In this document: positions 17,450 to 26,557 of the stretch, piece by piece
Layout: each line of letters starts with the position of its first letter
How positions within the stretch are numbered: position 1 is the stretch's first letter
Source of the DNA: RGIG3178 sp964533965
GTDB lineage: Bacteria > Bacillota > Clostridia > Christensenellales > QAND01
Direction of reading: 5' to 3'
DNA length: 64,000 nucleotides
NCBI GenBank assembly: GCA_964533965.1
Contig: CAZHNN010000001.1
Span: 123,921 to 187,920, forward strand
Translations under genes and position numbers: made by a program
The notes under the pieces: model-generated
What the model saw: the letters and a program-made list of their open reading frames with translations, nothing else
Database searches by the model: none
Told to the model about the DNA's origin: nothing

Positions 17450-18427
17450 TCAAGTCAACGCATGGTCCGGCTTTTCACCCCGTACGACCTTCTCCACATC
17501 CACGACGCACTTTTCGCCCATGCCCTGCAGGCATTCCATGGTATAGGCCGAAATATGCGGGGTTACAATGATGTTCTTGTGGTGGAAATACGGGTGGGTG
17601 TTGGGCGACGGTTCATCGTGCAGCACGTCGGTCGCAAAGCCGCGCACAATGCCTTGACCCAGCGCCTCCAAGATGGCATCCTCTTTAATGAGGTCGCCGC
17701 GGGCAGTGTTGGTGATGTACACGCCCCGTTTCATCTTTTTGAACGCTTCCTCGTTTAAAAGGTAATGGCTGCTCTCGTTCAGCGAGGCGTTGAGCGAGAT
17801 GACATCGGCTTCTGCCAGCAGTGTATCGAGGTCTACAACCTCTGCCCCGTTCTTTTTCACCCACTGTTTATCGATGTTCGGGTCCACCACCAGCAGGCGT
17901 GTGTTGAAGCCGTGCTTTAAGATTTCCGCAACACGGCTGCCGATGTTGCCGCAGCCGATCACGCCGACCGTTTTGCCCGTGAGGTTGTAGCCTATGAACT
18001 GTGCACGGTCATTCCAGCGGTTCTCCAGCGCCGCCTGAACGGCGGGAACGGTCTGCCGCATGACTGCCAGCAGGTTGGTAACGGCATATTCCGCAACTGC
18101 GTCTCTTTCTACCAGCGGCGGCACGATGGATACGATGGTGCCATGCTCCTTTGCGGCTTGCTTGTCGATGTTGTCGTGGCCGATGCCGTGCCTGGTGATC
18201 AGAAGAAGCTCATCCTTGTGCGAAAAGAAGGTTTTCCAATAAAATGGGGTGACGCCCGCGACGATGATATTGAAGCCGTGCAGCTGTTTTGCCAGTTCCA
18301 CCTCGTCGACCGTGCTGGAAAAATCGAACCTCTCGACCCGGCCTATTTTCTTGAGTCTATCGATATGGTCCGGAAACAGCCTTCCGAAGCTGCTGGAATT
18401 GACGATTGCAATGTTGTAGTTGCTCAT
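17450..18427 (-). CDS. D-isomer-specific 2-hydroxyacid dehydrogenase
   Basis: This 325-aa NAD-dependent enzyme has GVIGCGNIGSR (Gly158-x-Gly160-xx-Gly163), Asp182 at the end of beta-2 (NAD preference), and the catalytic set Arg243 (NTARGDL), Glu272 (DEPSP) and His291 (TPHISAYT). The length fits the phosphoglycerate dehydrogenase/D-lactate dehydrogenase superfamily without an ACT domain. The substrate cannot be deduced. The ATG follows GGGAGG. It is a single gene with a promoter near 18514. Confidence 0.9.
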   Translation of the reverse strand: MSNYNIAIVNSSSFGRLFPDHIDRLKKIGRVERFDFSSTVDEVELAKQLHGFNIIVAGVTPFYWKTFFSHKDELLLITRHGIGHDNIDKQAAKEHGTIVSIVPPLVERDAVAEYAVTNLLAVMRQTVPAVQAALENRWNDRAQFIGYNLTGKTVGVIGCGNIGSRVAEILKHGFNTRLLVVDPNIDKQWVKKNGAEVVDLDTLLAEADVISLNASLNESSHYLLNEEAFKKMKRGVYITNTARGDLIKEDAILEALGQGIVRGFATDVLHDEPSPNTHPYFHHKNIIVTPHISAYTMECLQGMGEKCVVDVEKVVRGEKPDHALT

Positions 18428-18479
18428 AACAGAACGCCTCCCATATTTTCATGTGTGATAACGCTTTTACACGTTGGAC

Positions 18480-18514
18480 AAACCCGGTTGTACCGGTTTC
18501 TTCCGACCATTATA
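18480..18514 (-). promoter_or_regulatory. Promoter -10 and inverted-repeat operator of the hydroxyacid dehydrogenase gene
   Basis: On the minus strand a TATAAT lies at 18514-18509; its -35 region is weak. Just downstream, at the expected transcription start, is an inverted repeat AAACCCGG-N5-CCGGTTT (18480-18499). This looks like a repressor site. The regulator is not in the window. Confidence 0.45.
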
Positions 18515-18703
18515 ATACCATGCCCGCTTTACCAAATTCCATAGCGTTATTGGACACATGCACAAATATGAGGTGGAGAGCTGTTAGGATTTCGCTGCAT
18601 CCATAACTTCCGCTGCGGCGGGAGGAATCAAAACCCGCCCGCCACCCATTAAGAATGGGGCTTCGCCCCAACCCATGGAAGGACAGTTTAAAAGAATACA
18701 AAA

Positions 18704-18727
18704 AAAACCCCGGTTTTCCGGGGTTTT
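18704..18727 (-). terminator. Terminator of the YdjC/ChbG-like gene
   Basis: AAAACCCCGG-AAAA-CCGGGGTTTT on the minus strand, continuing into TTTT. A short second hairpin, GGGGC-TTC-GCCCC, lies at 18657-18669 in a stretch with no gene (18515-18703). Confidence 0.8.
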
Positions 18728-18732
18728 GGATT

Positions 18733-19611
18733 TTAAAACTTTTTGACCCAAAGATCGCTGCCGATGGCTTTTAAGTGGTTCTGGTACTCGCTGGTTCCGA
18801 GTATCGCGTCGCGGTGGTTAATAAGCTCGATCTTTTTGTCCTTGATCCACTGTTTGATCGCATCCGAAGTCAGCGCTTCGACGTCCTGCGGACGGGCGAG
18901 GTTGAAATGCGTGGACGAATCCCTGTACACAAAATCATCCAGATACCCCGGATGCCAGGCGGTGATGGCGATTGCATGATCCTGCAGATGATCTGGGTCT
19001 TCCACAAAGTATCTCACGGGGTCGTAATTCCTTCGGTCGTTTGCATACTCCGCGTACAGAATCTTGAACACCGATTCATGCTGCACGGGCATAAAAATAT
19101 CCAGATTCTTATATTTTTCCAGAGCTTCCGATGCTCTGCCCATGCGAGGGCTAAAGGGCTGGCTGACAAAGCCGTATGCGATGCCGTATTCGTCGCAAAC
19201 CTGCTTTTTTGCCCTGTCCACAGGATTGCCATCGCTGACGTTCCCCGTCGTATCCGGCACACGGCCGATAACGCGGATGCATTTTTCGATCTGTGCGCGG
19301 CACTCGATCAGCGCCTCTTCAAAAACGGTGTCCTCTTTGAGCTTCTGGTTAACGCGGAATTTGAATCGACCTGTTTCGTCGATCAAAGAGGAAACATCCT
19401 TCGGGTCTGCCACAGGGCAGCCCCAGAAGTGTGAATGCCAACCGATGGAGATAAAGGGAAAATCCTTGATCTTTTCCAGCGCGTCGTCCGTACCCGGCGT
19501 ATCGAACATCGTATCCACCGACGTGACAATGCCGTTTTCAATCGCCTCGAGGGTACCGATGTTATGAACCTTGGTATAGCCGTAGTCATCCGCTCGTATG
19601 ACCAGTTTCAT
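18733..19611 (-). CDS. YdjC/ChbG-family carbohydrate deacetylase
   Basis: This 292-aa protein has the family's metal and catalytic motifs: RADDYG at residues 6-11 (Asp-Asp), GWHSHFWG near 58-65 (His ligand) and TAWHPGYLDD near 220. The family removes N-acetyl groups from chitooligosaccharides or related sugars, as ChbG does for diacetylchitobiose in enterobacteria. It stands alone between terminators, so the exact sugar is unknown; a link to the amino-sugar PTS at 29 kb is conceivable. The ATG lies after AAAGGAAG. Confidence 0.87.
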   Translation of the reverse strand: MKLVIRADDYGYTKVHNIGTLEAIENGIVTSVDTMFDTPGTDDALEKIKDFPFISIGWHSHFWGCPVADPKDVSSLIDETGRFKFRVNQKLKEDTVFEEALIECRAQIEKCIRVIGRVPDTTGNVSDGNPVDRAKKQVCDEYGIAYGFVSQPFSPRMGRASEALEKYKNLDIFMPVQHESVFKILYAEYANDRRNYDPVRYFVEDPDHLQDHAIAITAWHPGYLDDFVYRDSSTHFNLARPQDVEALTSDAIKQWIKDKKIELINHRDAILGTSEYQNHLKAIGSDLWVKKF

Positions 19612-19641
19612 GCATACACTTCCTTTAATGATACTAAATAA

Positions 19642-19670
19642 ATGCTATCACTGCCTAAACCCGGGGTCAA
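19642..19670 (-). promoter_or_regulatory. Possible sigma-A promoter of the YdjC/ChbG-like gene
   Basis: On the minus strand: TTGACC (19670-19665), 17-bp spacer, TAGCAT (19647-19642), 30 nt before the ATG. Confidence 0.5.
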
Positions 19671-19754
19671 ACTTCGAAACAACCCATCTAAAAGCGTAAT
19701 TCAATGTCGGGACACTGTTGCAGCATACATCTATTGAGTACAGCAGGAGGAAAC

Positions 19755-19823
19755 GTGTATATAAAAGGCTTCGAGCGCAATTCAACAAAGATACCAAAAG
19801 GCGAGGCGAAAAACTATGTTTAG
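19755..19823 (+). CDS. Possible 22-codon reading frame with a strong ribosome site
   Basis: GTG at 19755 follows AGGAGG (19745-19750) at proper spacing and opens 22 codons ending at TAG 19821. The peptide (MYIKGFERNSTKIPKGEAKN...) is basic and has no membrane segment. It could be a leader peptide, a small protein or a truncated gene start. The rest of 19671-19892 holds no other signal. Confidence 0.3.
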   Translation: MYIKGFERNSTKIPKGEAKNYV

Positions 19824-19892
19824 CTGATCTGCAAAATCCTTTGAGTCAGCTCCTTACCCCTTTTTACGACCAAAATAACGGTATGTAAATTG

Positions 19893-19920
19893 AAAAAGCC
19901 CCGCAAGCGCAATGCGGGGC
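19893..19920 (-). terminator. Terminator of the first cheW-mcp unit
   Basis: On the minus strand GCCCCGCA-TTGCGCT-TGCGGGGC is followed by TTTTTC. It lies 47 nt after the mcp stop. Confidence 0.85.
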
Positions 19921-19966
19921 ATTTCTTAAATGAGCTGTCGATATGGCCGCTCATTAAGGGGGGCTA

Positions 19967-21979
19967 TCAATACTTGCCAAACTCGAAGTCGTTAAATGAG
20001 ATGTGGGTTTCTGCTTTGGCACGTTTCGATTTGGCTCTTGCTTCGATCTCGTTCTCCGCAGCCATATGCGTATCCGCTTCGTGTAGCCTGAACTGGCCTA
20101 CCATGTCCATCAACAGACTCGCCTGGCCGGAGAGCTCCTGGCTAGCAGCCGCCGCTTCTTGTGCAGTTGCGGAGTTTGTTTGCACCACCTGCGAGAGCTG
20201 GTCGATGCCGTTGTTGATCTGCGCGATGCCTGTCGCCTGCTCGTTGGAGGCGATGGCAATGTCGCCCACAAGCATCGCAGCTTTGTCCACGCCGTTTACG
20301 ATATTCTCTAGCGCCCTGGCCGTCTGGTCGGCGATCTTCGTGCCGGCTTCGACCTTCTTGATGGAGCCTTCGATCAGCGCGGTGGTCTCGTTGGCGGCAT
20401 TGGCACTCTTGGCGGCAAGGTTGCGAACCTCTTCGGCCACAACCGCAAATCCCTTGCCGTGCACACCTGCCCGCGCTGCTTCCACCGCTGCGTTTAGGGC
20501 CAAAATATTCGTCTGGAACGCAATGTCGTCGATGACCTTGATGATCTTCGAGATGCTCTCGGACGAATCGTTGATCTCTTCCATCGCGCGCTGCAGTGCT
20601 TTCATCTGCTTGTTTCCCTCGACAGCGTCGAGCCTGGCGTTGTTGGCAAGCCCGTTTGCTTCGTTTGCATTGACTGCGTTCTGTTTGGTCTGGGATGCGA
20701 TCTCGGAAACGGTGACGGAGAGCTCTTCGATGGCGCTCGCCTGCTCGGTTGCGCCCTGTGAGATGGTCTGGCTGCCTTCGGACACCTGCCGTGTGCCGGA
20801 AGAGACCTGGTTGGACGCGTTGTTGATCTCGGCGAGCGTCGCGTTGAAGGCGATGACAATGTCGTTGATGGAGCGTTTCAATTCCACAAAGTCACCCAGA
20901 TACTCGGAGGTGATCTCGACCGTCAGGTTGCCCATGGACATTTCGGAGAGTGTCTGGGATATCTGTTGTATGTATCCCCGTATTGTCTGCACGGCGCTGC
21001 TTAGGTTGTTTGCGATCTCGCTGAACAGCGCATATTGATCTTGCGTGTCAAAATCCGCTTCATCCACGATGATGTCACAGTTCAAATCCCCGCGCGAGAG
21101 CCGCTGCAGGCTGAACAGAAGCTTCTGGACCTCACCGGCCTGGTATTGCGATTGCTTTTCCGCAACCTGGCTGGAGTGCTCGATGGTTTTAAAAGCAAGC
21201 CGTACATCTTTGTTGATGATCGCCGCAAGCTCGCCGGCTTCATCATTGTATTTGATATTCAGCGGCACGTTCATATCGCCTTCCGCCATCGCCTTGGCAA
21301 CCTTTGCCGTCTCCTTGATGGGCTTTGAGACCATGCGGGAGAGCAGAACGCCTATACCGGTCGAAACCAGAACAACGGCGCCTATCGTGATCAGCGTTAC
21401 AAAGACGACGCTGTTGGCCTGATCGGTGTTGTCCTGCGCCATTTTCTGTCCGTCGGTCAGATTGCCGCTCACCATTTTATCGATAGCGTCCATCTCCGCT
21501 TTGGCTGCGATTCCCGCTTCGCTGGTTTCGGAGATCATACCGGTTGCTTTCTGCTTTTGCCCTGCCAATATCGCTGCAATGACCGGGCTCAGCTTCGAGT
21601 CGAATTGTGCCCGGGCAGCCTTGAACTCGTTGAACATCTGCTGCACGTCTTGAGTAAGAATGGTAGCTTCGTATTCGCTCTGCAATCTGGTCATATCCGT
21701 GTTCAGATCAGAGATTTTTTGAATCTGAGCTTCCACTTGGGCCGGATTGGTTTCCAAAATAGCCTGACGCAGAGAAACCCGCATCATTTGAAAGTCATCG
21801 GATAGCTGTGAAAGCTTTGCCGTTGGTACGAGCATATTGTTGTACAGCTTCATGCTGGAATTGCTCATCGACTTGATATTGAGCAAGGTAAATACACCCA
21901 TAGCCGCTGTCATGAAGGCAGCAAAAAGAAAGCCCGCGATCAGCTTTGGCGCTATCTTCATGTTGGTAAACCATTTCAT
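19967..21979 (-). CDS. Methyl-accepting chemotaxis protein with 4-helix-bundle sensor (copy 1)
   Basis: This 670-aa transmembrane receptor has TM1 at about 10-32, an extracellular 4HB_MCP-like sensor (about 33-190) and TM2 at about 190-212. A HAMP domain follows (VSKPIKETAKVAKAMAEGD), and a second HAMP-like stretch contains the MSMGNLTVEI and LSRGDLNCDI repeats. The signalling hairpin follows, with the tip FQTNILALNAAVEAARAG and GFAVVAEEVRNLA intact. The C terminus ends ISFNDFEFGKY. It is encoded 12 nt after a cheW gene. Ligand is unknown. The signalling half is nearly the same as in the receptor at 33818, while the sensors differ. Confidence 0.95.
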   Translation of the reverse strand: MKWFTNMKIAPKLIAGFLFAAFMTAAMGVFTLLNIKSMSNSSMKLYNNMLVPTAKLSQLSDDFQMMRVSLRQAILETNPAQVEAQIQKISDLNTDMTRLQSEYEATILTQDVQQMFNEFKAARAQFDSKLSPVIAAILAGQKQKATGMISETSEAGIAAKAEMDAIDKMVSGNLTDGQKMAQDNTDQANSVVFVTLITIGAVVLVSTGIGVLLSRMVSKPIKETAKVAKAMAEGDMNVPLNIKYNDEAGELAAIINKDVRLAFKTIEHSSQVAEKQSQYQAGEVQKLLFSLQRLSRGDLNCDIIVDEADFDTQDQYALFSEIANNLSSAVQTIRGYIQQISQTLSEMSMGNLTVEITSEYLGDFVELKRSINDIVIAFNATLAEINNASNQVSSGTRQVSEGSQTISQGATEQASAIEELSVTVSEIASQTKQNAVNANEANGLANNARLDAVEGNKQMKALQRAMEEINDSSESISKIIKVIDDIAFQTNILALNAAVEAARAGVHGKGFAVVAEEVRNLAAKSANAANETTALIEGSIKKVEAGTKIADQTARALENIVNGVDKAAMLVGDIAIASNEQATGIAQINNGIDQLSQVVQTNSATAQEAAAASQELSGQASLLMDMVGQFRLHEADTHMAAENEIEARAKSKRAKAETHISFNDFEFGKY

Positions 21980-21991
21980 TTGCCTTTCCTC

Positions 21992-22483
21992 CTAGTGTAT
22001 GTTGGTAAGTATCTGGATTTCTTCATCCATAAACAGCTTTCTGCAGTCAAGCAGAAGCGAAATCCTGTCCGAAAGTTTTCCGATGCCCTGCATATATCTG
22101 CCGCAGGCTCCGGTATGCACAGGCGGTGGGGGAACGATGTTCTCGTCGTCAATGCTTGTCACTTCGGCAACATTGTCCACGATCAGCCCCGTGCAAAGAT
22201 CGGATGTTTCGATCACGATGATGCATGTGCGATCCGTATACTCGATCGGCTCCTCTTTGAACTTCAGGCGCATGTCGATGACCGGGATGATCTTTCCCCG
22301 AAGGTTAATGATGCCCTTGAAATACTCCGGGACTTCCGGCAGCTCCGTGATGGGTTGCATGCCTATGATCTCGGTGACGTACTGAATCTCGATGCCGAAC
22401 GTTTCTAAGCCCAGTGCAAACAGAAGATACCTTCCGTGTTGCTCGTCTTCGACTTCCGAACGCGCTGAAGAGAATTCCGTCAT
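21992..22483 (-). CDS. cheW: Chemotaxis adaptor CheW (copy 1)
   Basis: This 163-aa CheW couples receptors to CheA. It shows LLFALGLETFGIEIQYVTEI, the conserved GIINLRGKIIPVID, and LIVDNVAEV. The ATG follows CGGAGGAC. It precedes an mcp gene by 12 nt, the same arrangement as at 35854-36348, indicating a duplicated adaptor-receptor module. Confidence 0.95.
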   Translation of the reverse strand: MTEFSSARSEVEDEQHGRYLLFALGLETFGIEIQYVTEIIGMQPITELPEVPEYFKGIINLRGKIIPVIDMRLKFKEEPIEYTDRTCIIVIETSDLCTGLIVDNVAEVTSIDDENIVPPPPVHTGACGRYMQGIGKLSDRISLLLDCRKLFMDEEIQILTNIH

Positions 22484-22635
22484 AACAGTCCTCCGTAATA
22501 CTTTTGCTGTACAATATAATGAATCGATAAAAATGCAGGTAAGATTAGAAATAATTATTTTAAATGATGTTAGAATAAAGTCTATTTATTAGAATATTTT
22601 CGTATACGGCCATCCAAAGGATGATTCGTTATGAT

Positions 22636-22664
22636 ATATCGTGGAATGACGGAATATAGCTTTA
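22636..22664 (-). promoter_or_regulatory. Weak candidate sigma-D promoter of cheW-mcp copy 1
   Basis: On the minus strand TAAA (22664-22661), 17-bp spacer, CACGATAT (22643-22636). This matches six of eight -10 positions and has a spacer one base longer than the better sites in this window. A second weak alternative, TAAT-N15-ATCGATTC, lies nearer the gene. The stretch 22484-22860 holds no gene. Confidence 0.3.
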
Positions 22665-22860
22665 AAAGGTGAGATTTGGTATTGCTTCCAACAGGCCGAA
22701 AGTTGTGCGGACGACAGGCCGGTAAAATACAAAAAGACTCCATAAGAGGTTTTTTGTTTGCATCGCGTTTCGCCCATTGCCAATCCTTCAAAAGGATCCT
22801 GTATTGCCCCGCAAGCCCGATAGGCCGATTTCATCGATAGACAAAGAGCGTGACAGACAA

Positions 22861-22888
22861 TAAAAAAGGGGCTTGCGCCCCTTTTTAA
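22861..22888. terminator. Bidirectional terminator
   Basis: AAAAAGGGGC-TTGC-GCCCCTTTTT (22863-22886) has T-runs on both strands. On the minus strand it terminates the orphan gene at 22960. Confidence 0.8.
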
Positions 22889-22959
22889 ATTTTGCGGTAA
22901 CGGCTTGTCTGCCCTTGCTAGGTGTCCGACTGCGCATATTGGCAGAAAAGCATTCTGTT

Positions 22960-23502
22960 TCACCATTTCCAGTTAATGTTACTAAGTAATTCCAAATCCC
23001 TTAAAGTTCGTTTTCCACTTTCTAAAACCTTAACATTTTGCATATCAATAGTTGCAATGCCCAAATCGTTGCAATAGTAATCAATCATTTGAAGTTCCAA
23101 AATATCTGATGAAAAATTGATAACATATCCTGTGAAATCATCATCTTCATTAACCATTATTATATTACTATTATCCACTGCATGCTGAAGAAAACTAACC
23201 AAAGGATTAGTATCCAGCTTTTCTATATACCTTCGTTTCTGCTTCTTGAGCTCAAACAGCTTTTTTATCTTTTCCAAATACCCTTTATCTCCACCAAAAA
23301 TAACTATTTTATCTAGCCATATTGTACAAAATCCGTTTTCTTCTCCATATGAATCAACCATATTAATTAAAACATTTTCGTCGTCCATTTGAAGCAGATA
23401 ACCCAGAGTAAAGGAGTGAGGCTCATCTGAGTCAGTATAAACAGACACAAGAGTATCCGTACCGACTAAAGTCTCCAAACTTTTCTGCATTTCCTTATTC
23501 AT
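22960..23502 (-). CDS. AT-rich orphan gene, 180-aa protein of unknown function
   Basis: The 180-aa protein is acidic and has no signal peptide or membrane helix. It appears to hold two similar halves: each has a strand with an acidic pair (LLQMDDENVLINMVDSYG; YVINFSSDILELQMIDYYC), then a strand ending in a W/M-D motif (CTIWLDKIVIF; ATIDMQNVKVL). This suggests an internal duplication of a small beta-rich domain. The ATG follows GGAGGGG. Its much lower GC than its neighbours suggests acquisition by transfer. Immunity-type or nuclease-partner proteins look like this, but no family is recognised. Confidence 0.75.
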   Translation of the reverse strand: MNKEMQKSLETLVGTDTLVSVYTDSDEPHSFTLGYLLQMDDENVLINMVDSYGEENGFCTIWLDKIVIFGGDKGYLEKIKKLFELKKQKRRYIEKLDTNPLVSFLQHAVDNSNIIMVNEDDDFTGYVINFSSDILELQMIDYYCNDLGIATIDMQNVKVLESGKRTLRDLELLSNINWKW

Positions 23503-24476
23503 AGTGTTTCCCCTCCAATATTTAGACTATTTTGCTGATGACTACAATTTGATTCCACGATAACTGTATGTACAAGAAAAATCAAGGACTGTAAAAAGTA
23601 CTCTTACCTCTGAATACCGAGAACTTTGATGGCCAAAGGGTGTAGCGTATTCGAATATCTACATTTGCGCCGGGCAGTTATTCACTCCCTTAATAATGAA
23701 GAGAAGATAAACAATGGCTTTGTAAAATTGTTATCAAATAATAAGTGCAAAGTAATATATGGAGTAAGCCGCGCAAAACAAGGAAACAATCCTGCTTACA
23801 GGCCGCCATGTCAGCGTTTTAGCCAGGTAATAGTAAAACAATGAACCCTCAGGGTAATTTTAAACTGCTATAAATGGCTTTGTTGAGATTTGGGATTTCC
23901 AAACAAAGGAACTGAACAAAATATTTCACTTATTATGAAAAAAATATCCGTACAGAGCGCTCTTGACAAGTAGAATACGCATTAACTATAGTATAAAATA
24001 GCAGAAAATTTCGTGTTGTTCACTCATTGCATTTGTGATTTTCATACGTGTATAGTTCCGAGTGAACACGATGTTCGACAGATGTGTATCGGGCGATGCG
24101 GGATGCCGCTAAACTGGGTGATGGTGAAGTTATGGGAGTGGTTGAATGTCAAAGTTGAAAACCGATGCCGTGCTTGTAGTGTCGACTGTGCTCGGGTATA
24201 ACTAGACGTTTTTCGGGCGCCGTCATCATGATCGGCGCCTGTATTATGATGATTGCGGCTTGATTGGCATGCACAGCCTTTCGCCGCTTAGCATAAAAGC
24301 ATGCAGTATGATGAATGTATGACAGGCTTTTCCAACGGGAGTGTACTCGCGTTGGCGAACAGAATAGCGACACAGAGACTTTGCCTCCGTTGTTCTTGGT
24401 TTTCTCCTGCCAATCCGGCAAGTGTGCCGGATGAAAAGATCGTTGAAACGGTATGAAAGCGAAAGAGGCAGTTATC
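23503..24476. other. AT-rich intergenic region with a sigma-A promoter and a long leader
   Basis: No convincing gene is seen in 970 bp. TTGACA (23963-23968), 18-bp spacer, TATAGT (23987-23992) is a good plus-strand promoter and would give a leader of about 480 nt before the regulator gene at 24477. Within the leader, GGCGCCG (24216-24222) and CGGCGCC (24233-24239) form a hairpin. Short frames at 23626 and 24013 lack ribosome sites. The leader could carry regulatory RNA. Confidence 0.45.
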
Positions 24477-26450
24477 ATGAAAAACAGAAAGCAAAACATC
24501 ATTTATCAGTTGATCACCAGCGACGAACCGCTGACCGCAAGCGAGATTGCAAAGCGTCTGTTGGTCAGTACCAGAACCATCAAAATGGATATGGGAGGAG
24601 TCCGGGAGGACCTTAAAAAGGTAGGAGCTACTCTTGTAGCAAAGAGAAACAAGGGTTATTCCATACGAATTGAAAACTATGCCTTGTTCCAGCGTTATAT
24701 TGAGCAGATACAGCTCAAAGAGTCCACGTTTGTTAATAAAATCGCCATCAGCGATACGGAACGGTTTTTGTTCATTGCCAGAAAGCTGATTGCCTCTCCC
24801 ACCTACGTAAAGATCGACGACATTGCAGACGAGCTGTTTATCTCCCGGAGCACGCTTCGCGAGGTCTTCAAAAAAGTCATAGAGTTTTTCAACAGTTATA
24901 ACCTATTGTCCGATAGCAGGGCTGGCCGTGGAATCCATATCTATGGGGCGGAATACCTGATCCGCATGGTAATGACCGACCTTTTGGTATTCCATTATCA
25001 TAAGGTACAGCTGGATAATGCTTGCCCGGAATACATGCAATGGCTTGAATGCGAAGATATGGAGCGGCAGAATATCCGGCACAGCTTTTTACAAACGCTA
25101 AGAAGGAACAAGCTTCCTGTCTTTGACAACGATACGCAGCGCCTGTCAAGGTACCTTATCATCGCCAGGAACCGCTATAGGGCAGGCCATACGATAGAGC
25201 TTTCGGCCGAATGGATCGAGGAAATCAAGCAACTAGATGACTATACCGTAGCACAGCAGGTATTTGAAGATCTGGCGAAGAGCTTTGCGGATTACGATAT
25301 GCCTGAACACGAGATTGCATTTTTTGCCATTTGGATGCTCTGTTACCGCGACATGGCAGAAATGGAGGTCAGCGAAGAGAAATTCCCAACGTATTTCAAC
25401 GACGCTAAAAAATACGCCGGAGAGATTCTCGACGACGTTAAAAAGACGCATGGCATCGAGCTTTCGCAATCGCCGTATGCGGGTGAACTGGTCAATACGC
25501 TGATCCCGATCCTCGCGAGAAACCGGTTCGGTTTTATTGGGTCCAACAATATCATACCGACCATCAACCAGGCGAACCAGAGCCCGGTCCCGCTTGAAAT
25601 TGCGCGAACGATGATCGGCAGCCTGGAAGCAAAGCTGGGGAAAAAGGTCAACGACAAATCGGTCGTCTATCAATTTTCCACCTATGTTTTTAAGATCCTG
25701 TATTTCGTTGAGTACGACACCAAAAAGCTTAATCTATTGGTGGTCAATGAGGACGAAGGGAAGAAGTTTGGCGATATCGCCATCCAAAGGGTACAGGCGT
25801 TCTTTGCTCCATTGATAGGCACCTGCACAAAAGCCGAATTCTTTGAAGTTCGCGGTATGAACCAAAGCGAGTATGACGCCATACTCATGGACGTGCCCGC
25901 CGACATCGTCTACAATTACGACCTTCCGTATGTCACACTGCATACGGTTATGGAACGCGGAGAGCTGGTACGGCTCTACAACGACATCCTCATCCGTGCC
26001 TATTCCTTTGGGCATCTGCTTCCCGACGATTCGATCGTTCAAATTTATGAGGACTTCGACTTCGTATCCGAAGAGCAGTTCTTTCAGCTACTAAGCATCA
26101 AGCACTGCAAGGACCAGGAGAGCCGCCAGATCATGATGGAGATATTTCATCTCAAAGAGGAGATCGTTTCGTATCGCTGCGGCGAGACGGTTTTCCTGTT
26201 CGGGCGTCATGGATTGACCGATGGCGAGGCTGTCGATGTGTACCTTCTCAAAAAGCCCGGACGCTGGGCGGGCGGAGACATCAGGGTCATCCTGTACATA
26301 TGTTTGGATTGGCAAAATAGCCTCCAAAAAGTCAAAGCGATGAAAAACAGCCTTTGCCGGTTGTATTTGGAGCCGGAGTTTGCCAAATTCTTTGTGGAAA
26401 ACAAATCGACCGCTCTTGAAAGGCTGGTGTATGAATCTCTAAAGATTTGA
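24477..26450 (+). CDS. PRD-type transcriptional regulator (BglG/MtlR-like architecture), copy 1
   Basis: This 657-aa protein has an N-terminal winged HTH (about 1-60, LTASEIAKRLLVSTRTIKMD) and a second Mga-like HTH (about 105-150, VKIDDIADELFISRSTLREV). PRD1 (about 200-310), PRD2 (about 330-430), an EIIB-like domain (about 430-500) and an EIIA-like C-terminal domain follow. The expected phosphoacceptors appear to be missing: RYLIIARNR and EIAFFAIWML lack His in PRD1, LVNTLIPILAR lacks His in PRD2, and LLVVNEDEGKKFGD lacks the EIIB Cys. The ATG at 24477 follows AAAGAGG. It lies upstream of a paralogue and of a mannose-family PTS operon, which it probably regulates. Confidence 0.85.
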   Translation: MKNRKQNIIYQLITSDEPLTASEIAKRLLVSTRTIKMDMGGVREDLKKVGATLVAKRNKGYSIRIENYALFQRYIEQIQLKESTFVNKIAISDTERFLFIARKLIASPTYVKIDDIADELFISRSTLREVFKKVIEFFNSYNLLSDSRAGRGIHIYGAEYLIRMVMTDLLVFHYHKVQLDNACPEYMQWLECEDMERQNIRHSFLQTLRRNKLPVFDNDTQRLSRYLIIARNRYRAGHTIELSAEWIEEIKQLDDYTVAQQVFEDLAKSFADYDMPEHEIAFFAIWMLCYRDMAEMEVSEEKFPTYFNDAKKYAGEILDDVKKTHGIELSQSPYAGELVNTLIPILARNRFGFIGSNNIIPTINQANQSPVPLEIARTMIGSLEAKLGKKVNDKSVVYQFSTYVFKILYFVEYDTKKLNLLVVNEDEGKKFGDIAIQRVQAFFAPLIGTCTKAEFFEVRGMNQSEYDAILMDVPADIVYNYDLPYVTLHTVMERGELVRLYNDILIRAYSFGHLLPDDSIVQIYEDFDFVSEEQFFQLLSIKHCKDQESRQIMMEIFHLKEEIVSYRCGETVFLFGRHGLTDGEAVDVYLLKKPGRWAGGDIRVILYICLDWQNSLQKVKAMKNSLCRLYLEPEFAKFFVENKSTALERLVYESLKI

Positions 26451-26557
26451 GCGCAAAAGAATAGCCCCTGGCGTTCTTTCCTTCTTTTTACTATACCATA
26501 CACGGATTGGAAAGAATGAAAACGCCGGATAGGCTACGCCAAAGAATAGAGGAGCAT

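Noticed and set aside
19890..21038. 382-codon plus-strand frame opposite the first mcp
   Set aside because: Ser/Ala/Cys-rich antisense of the conserved receptor signalling domain; the same type of shadow appears opposite the second mcp.
24149..24502. 117-codon minus-strand frame with hydrophobic start
   Set aside because: It overlaps the ribosome site and start of the regulator at 24477 and has no ribosome site of its own.
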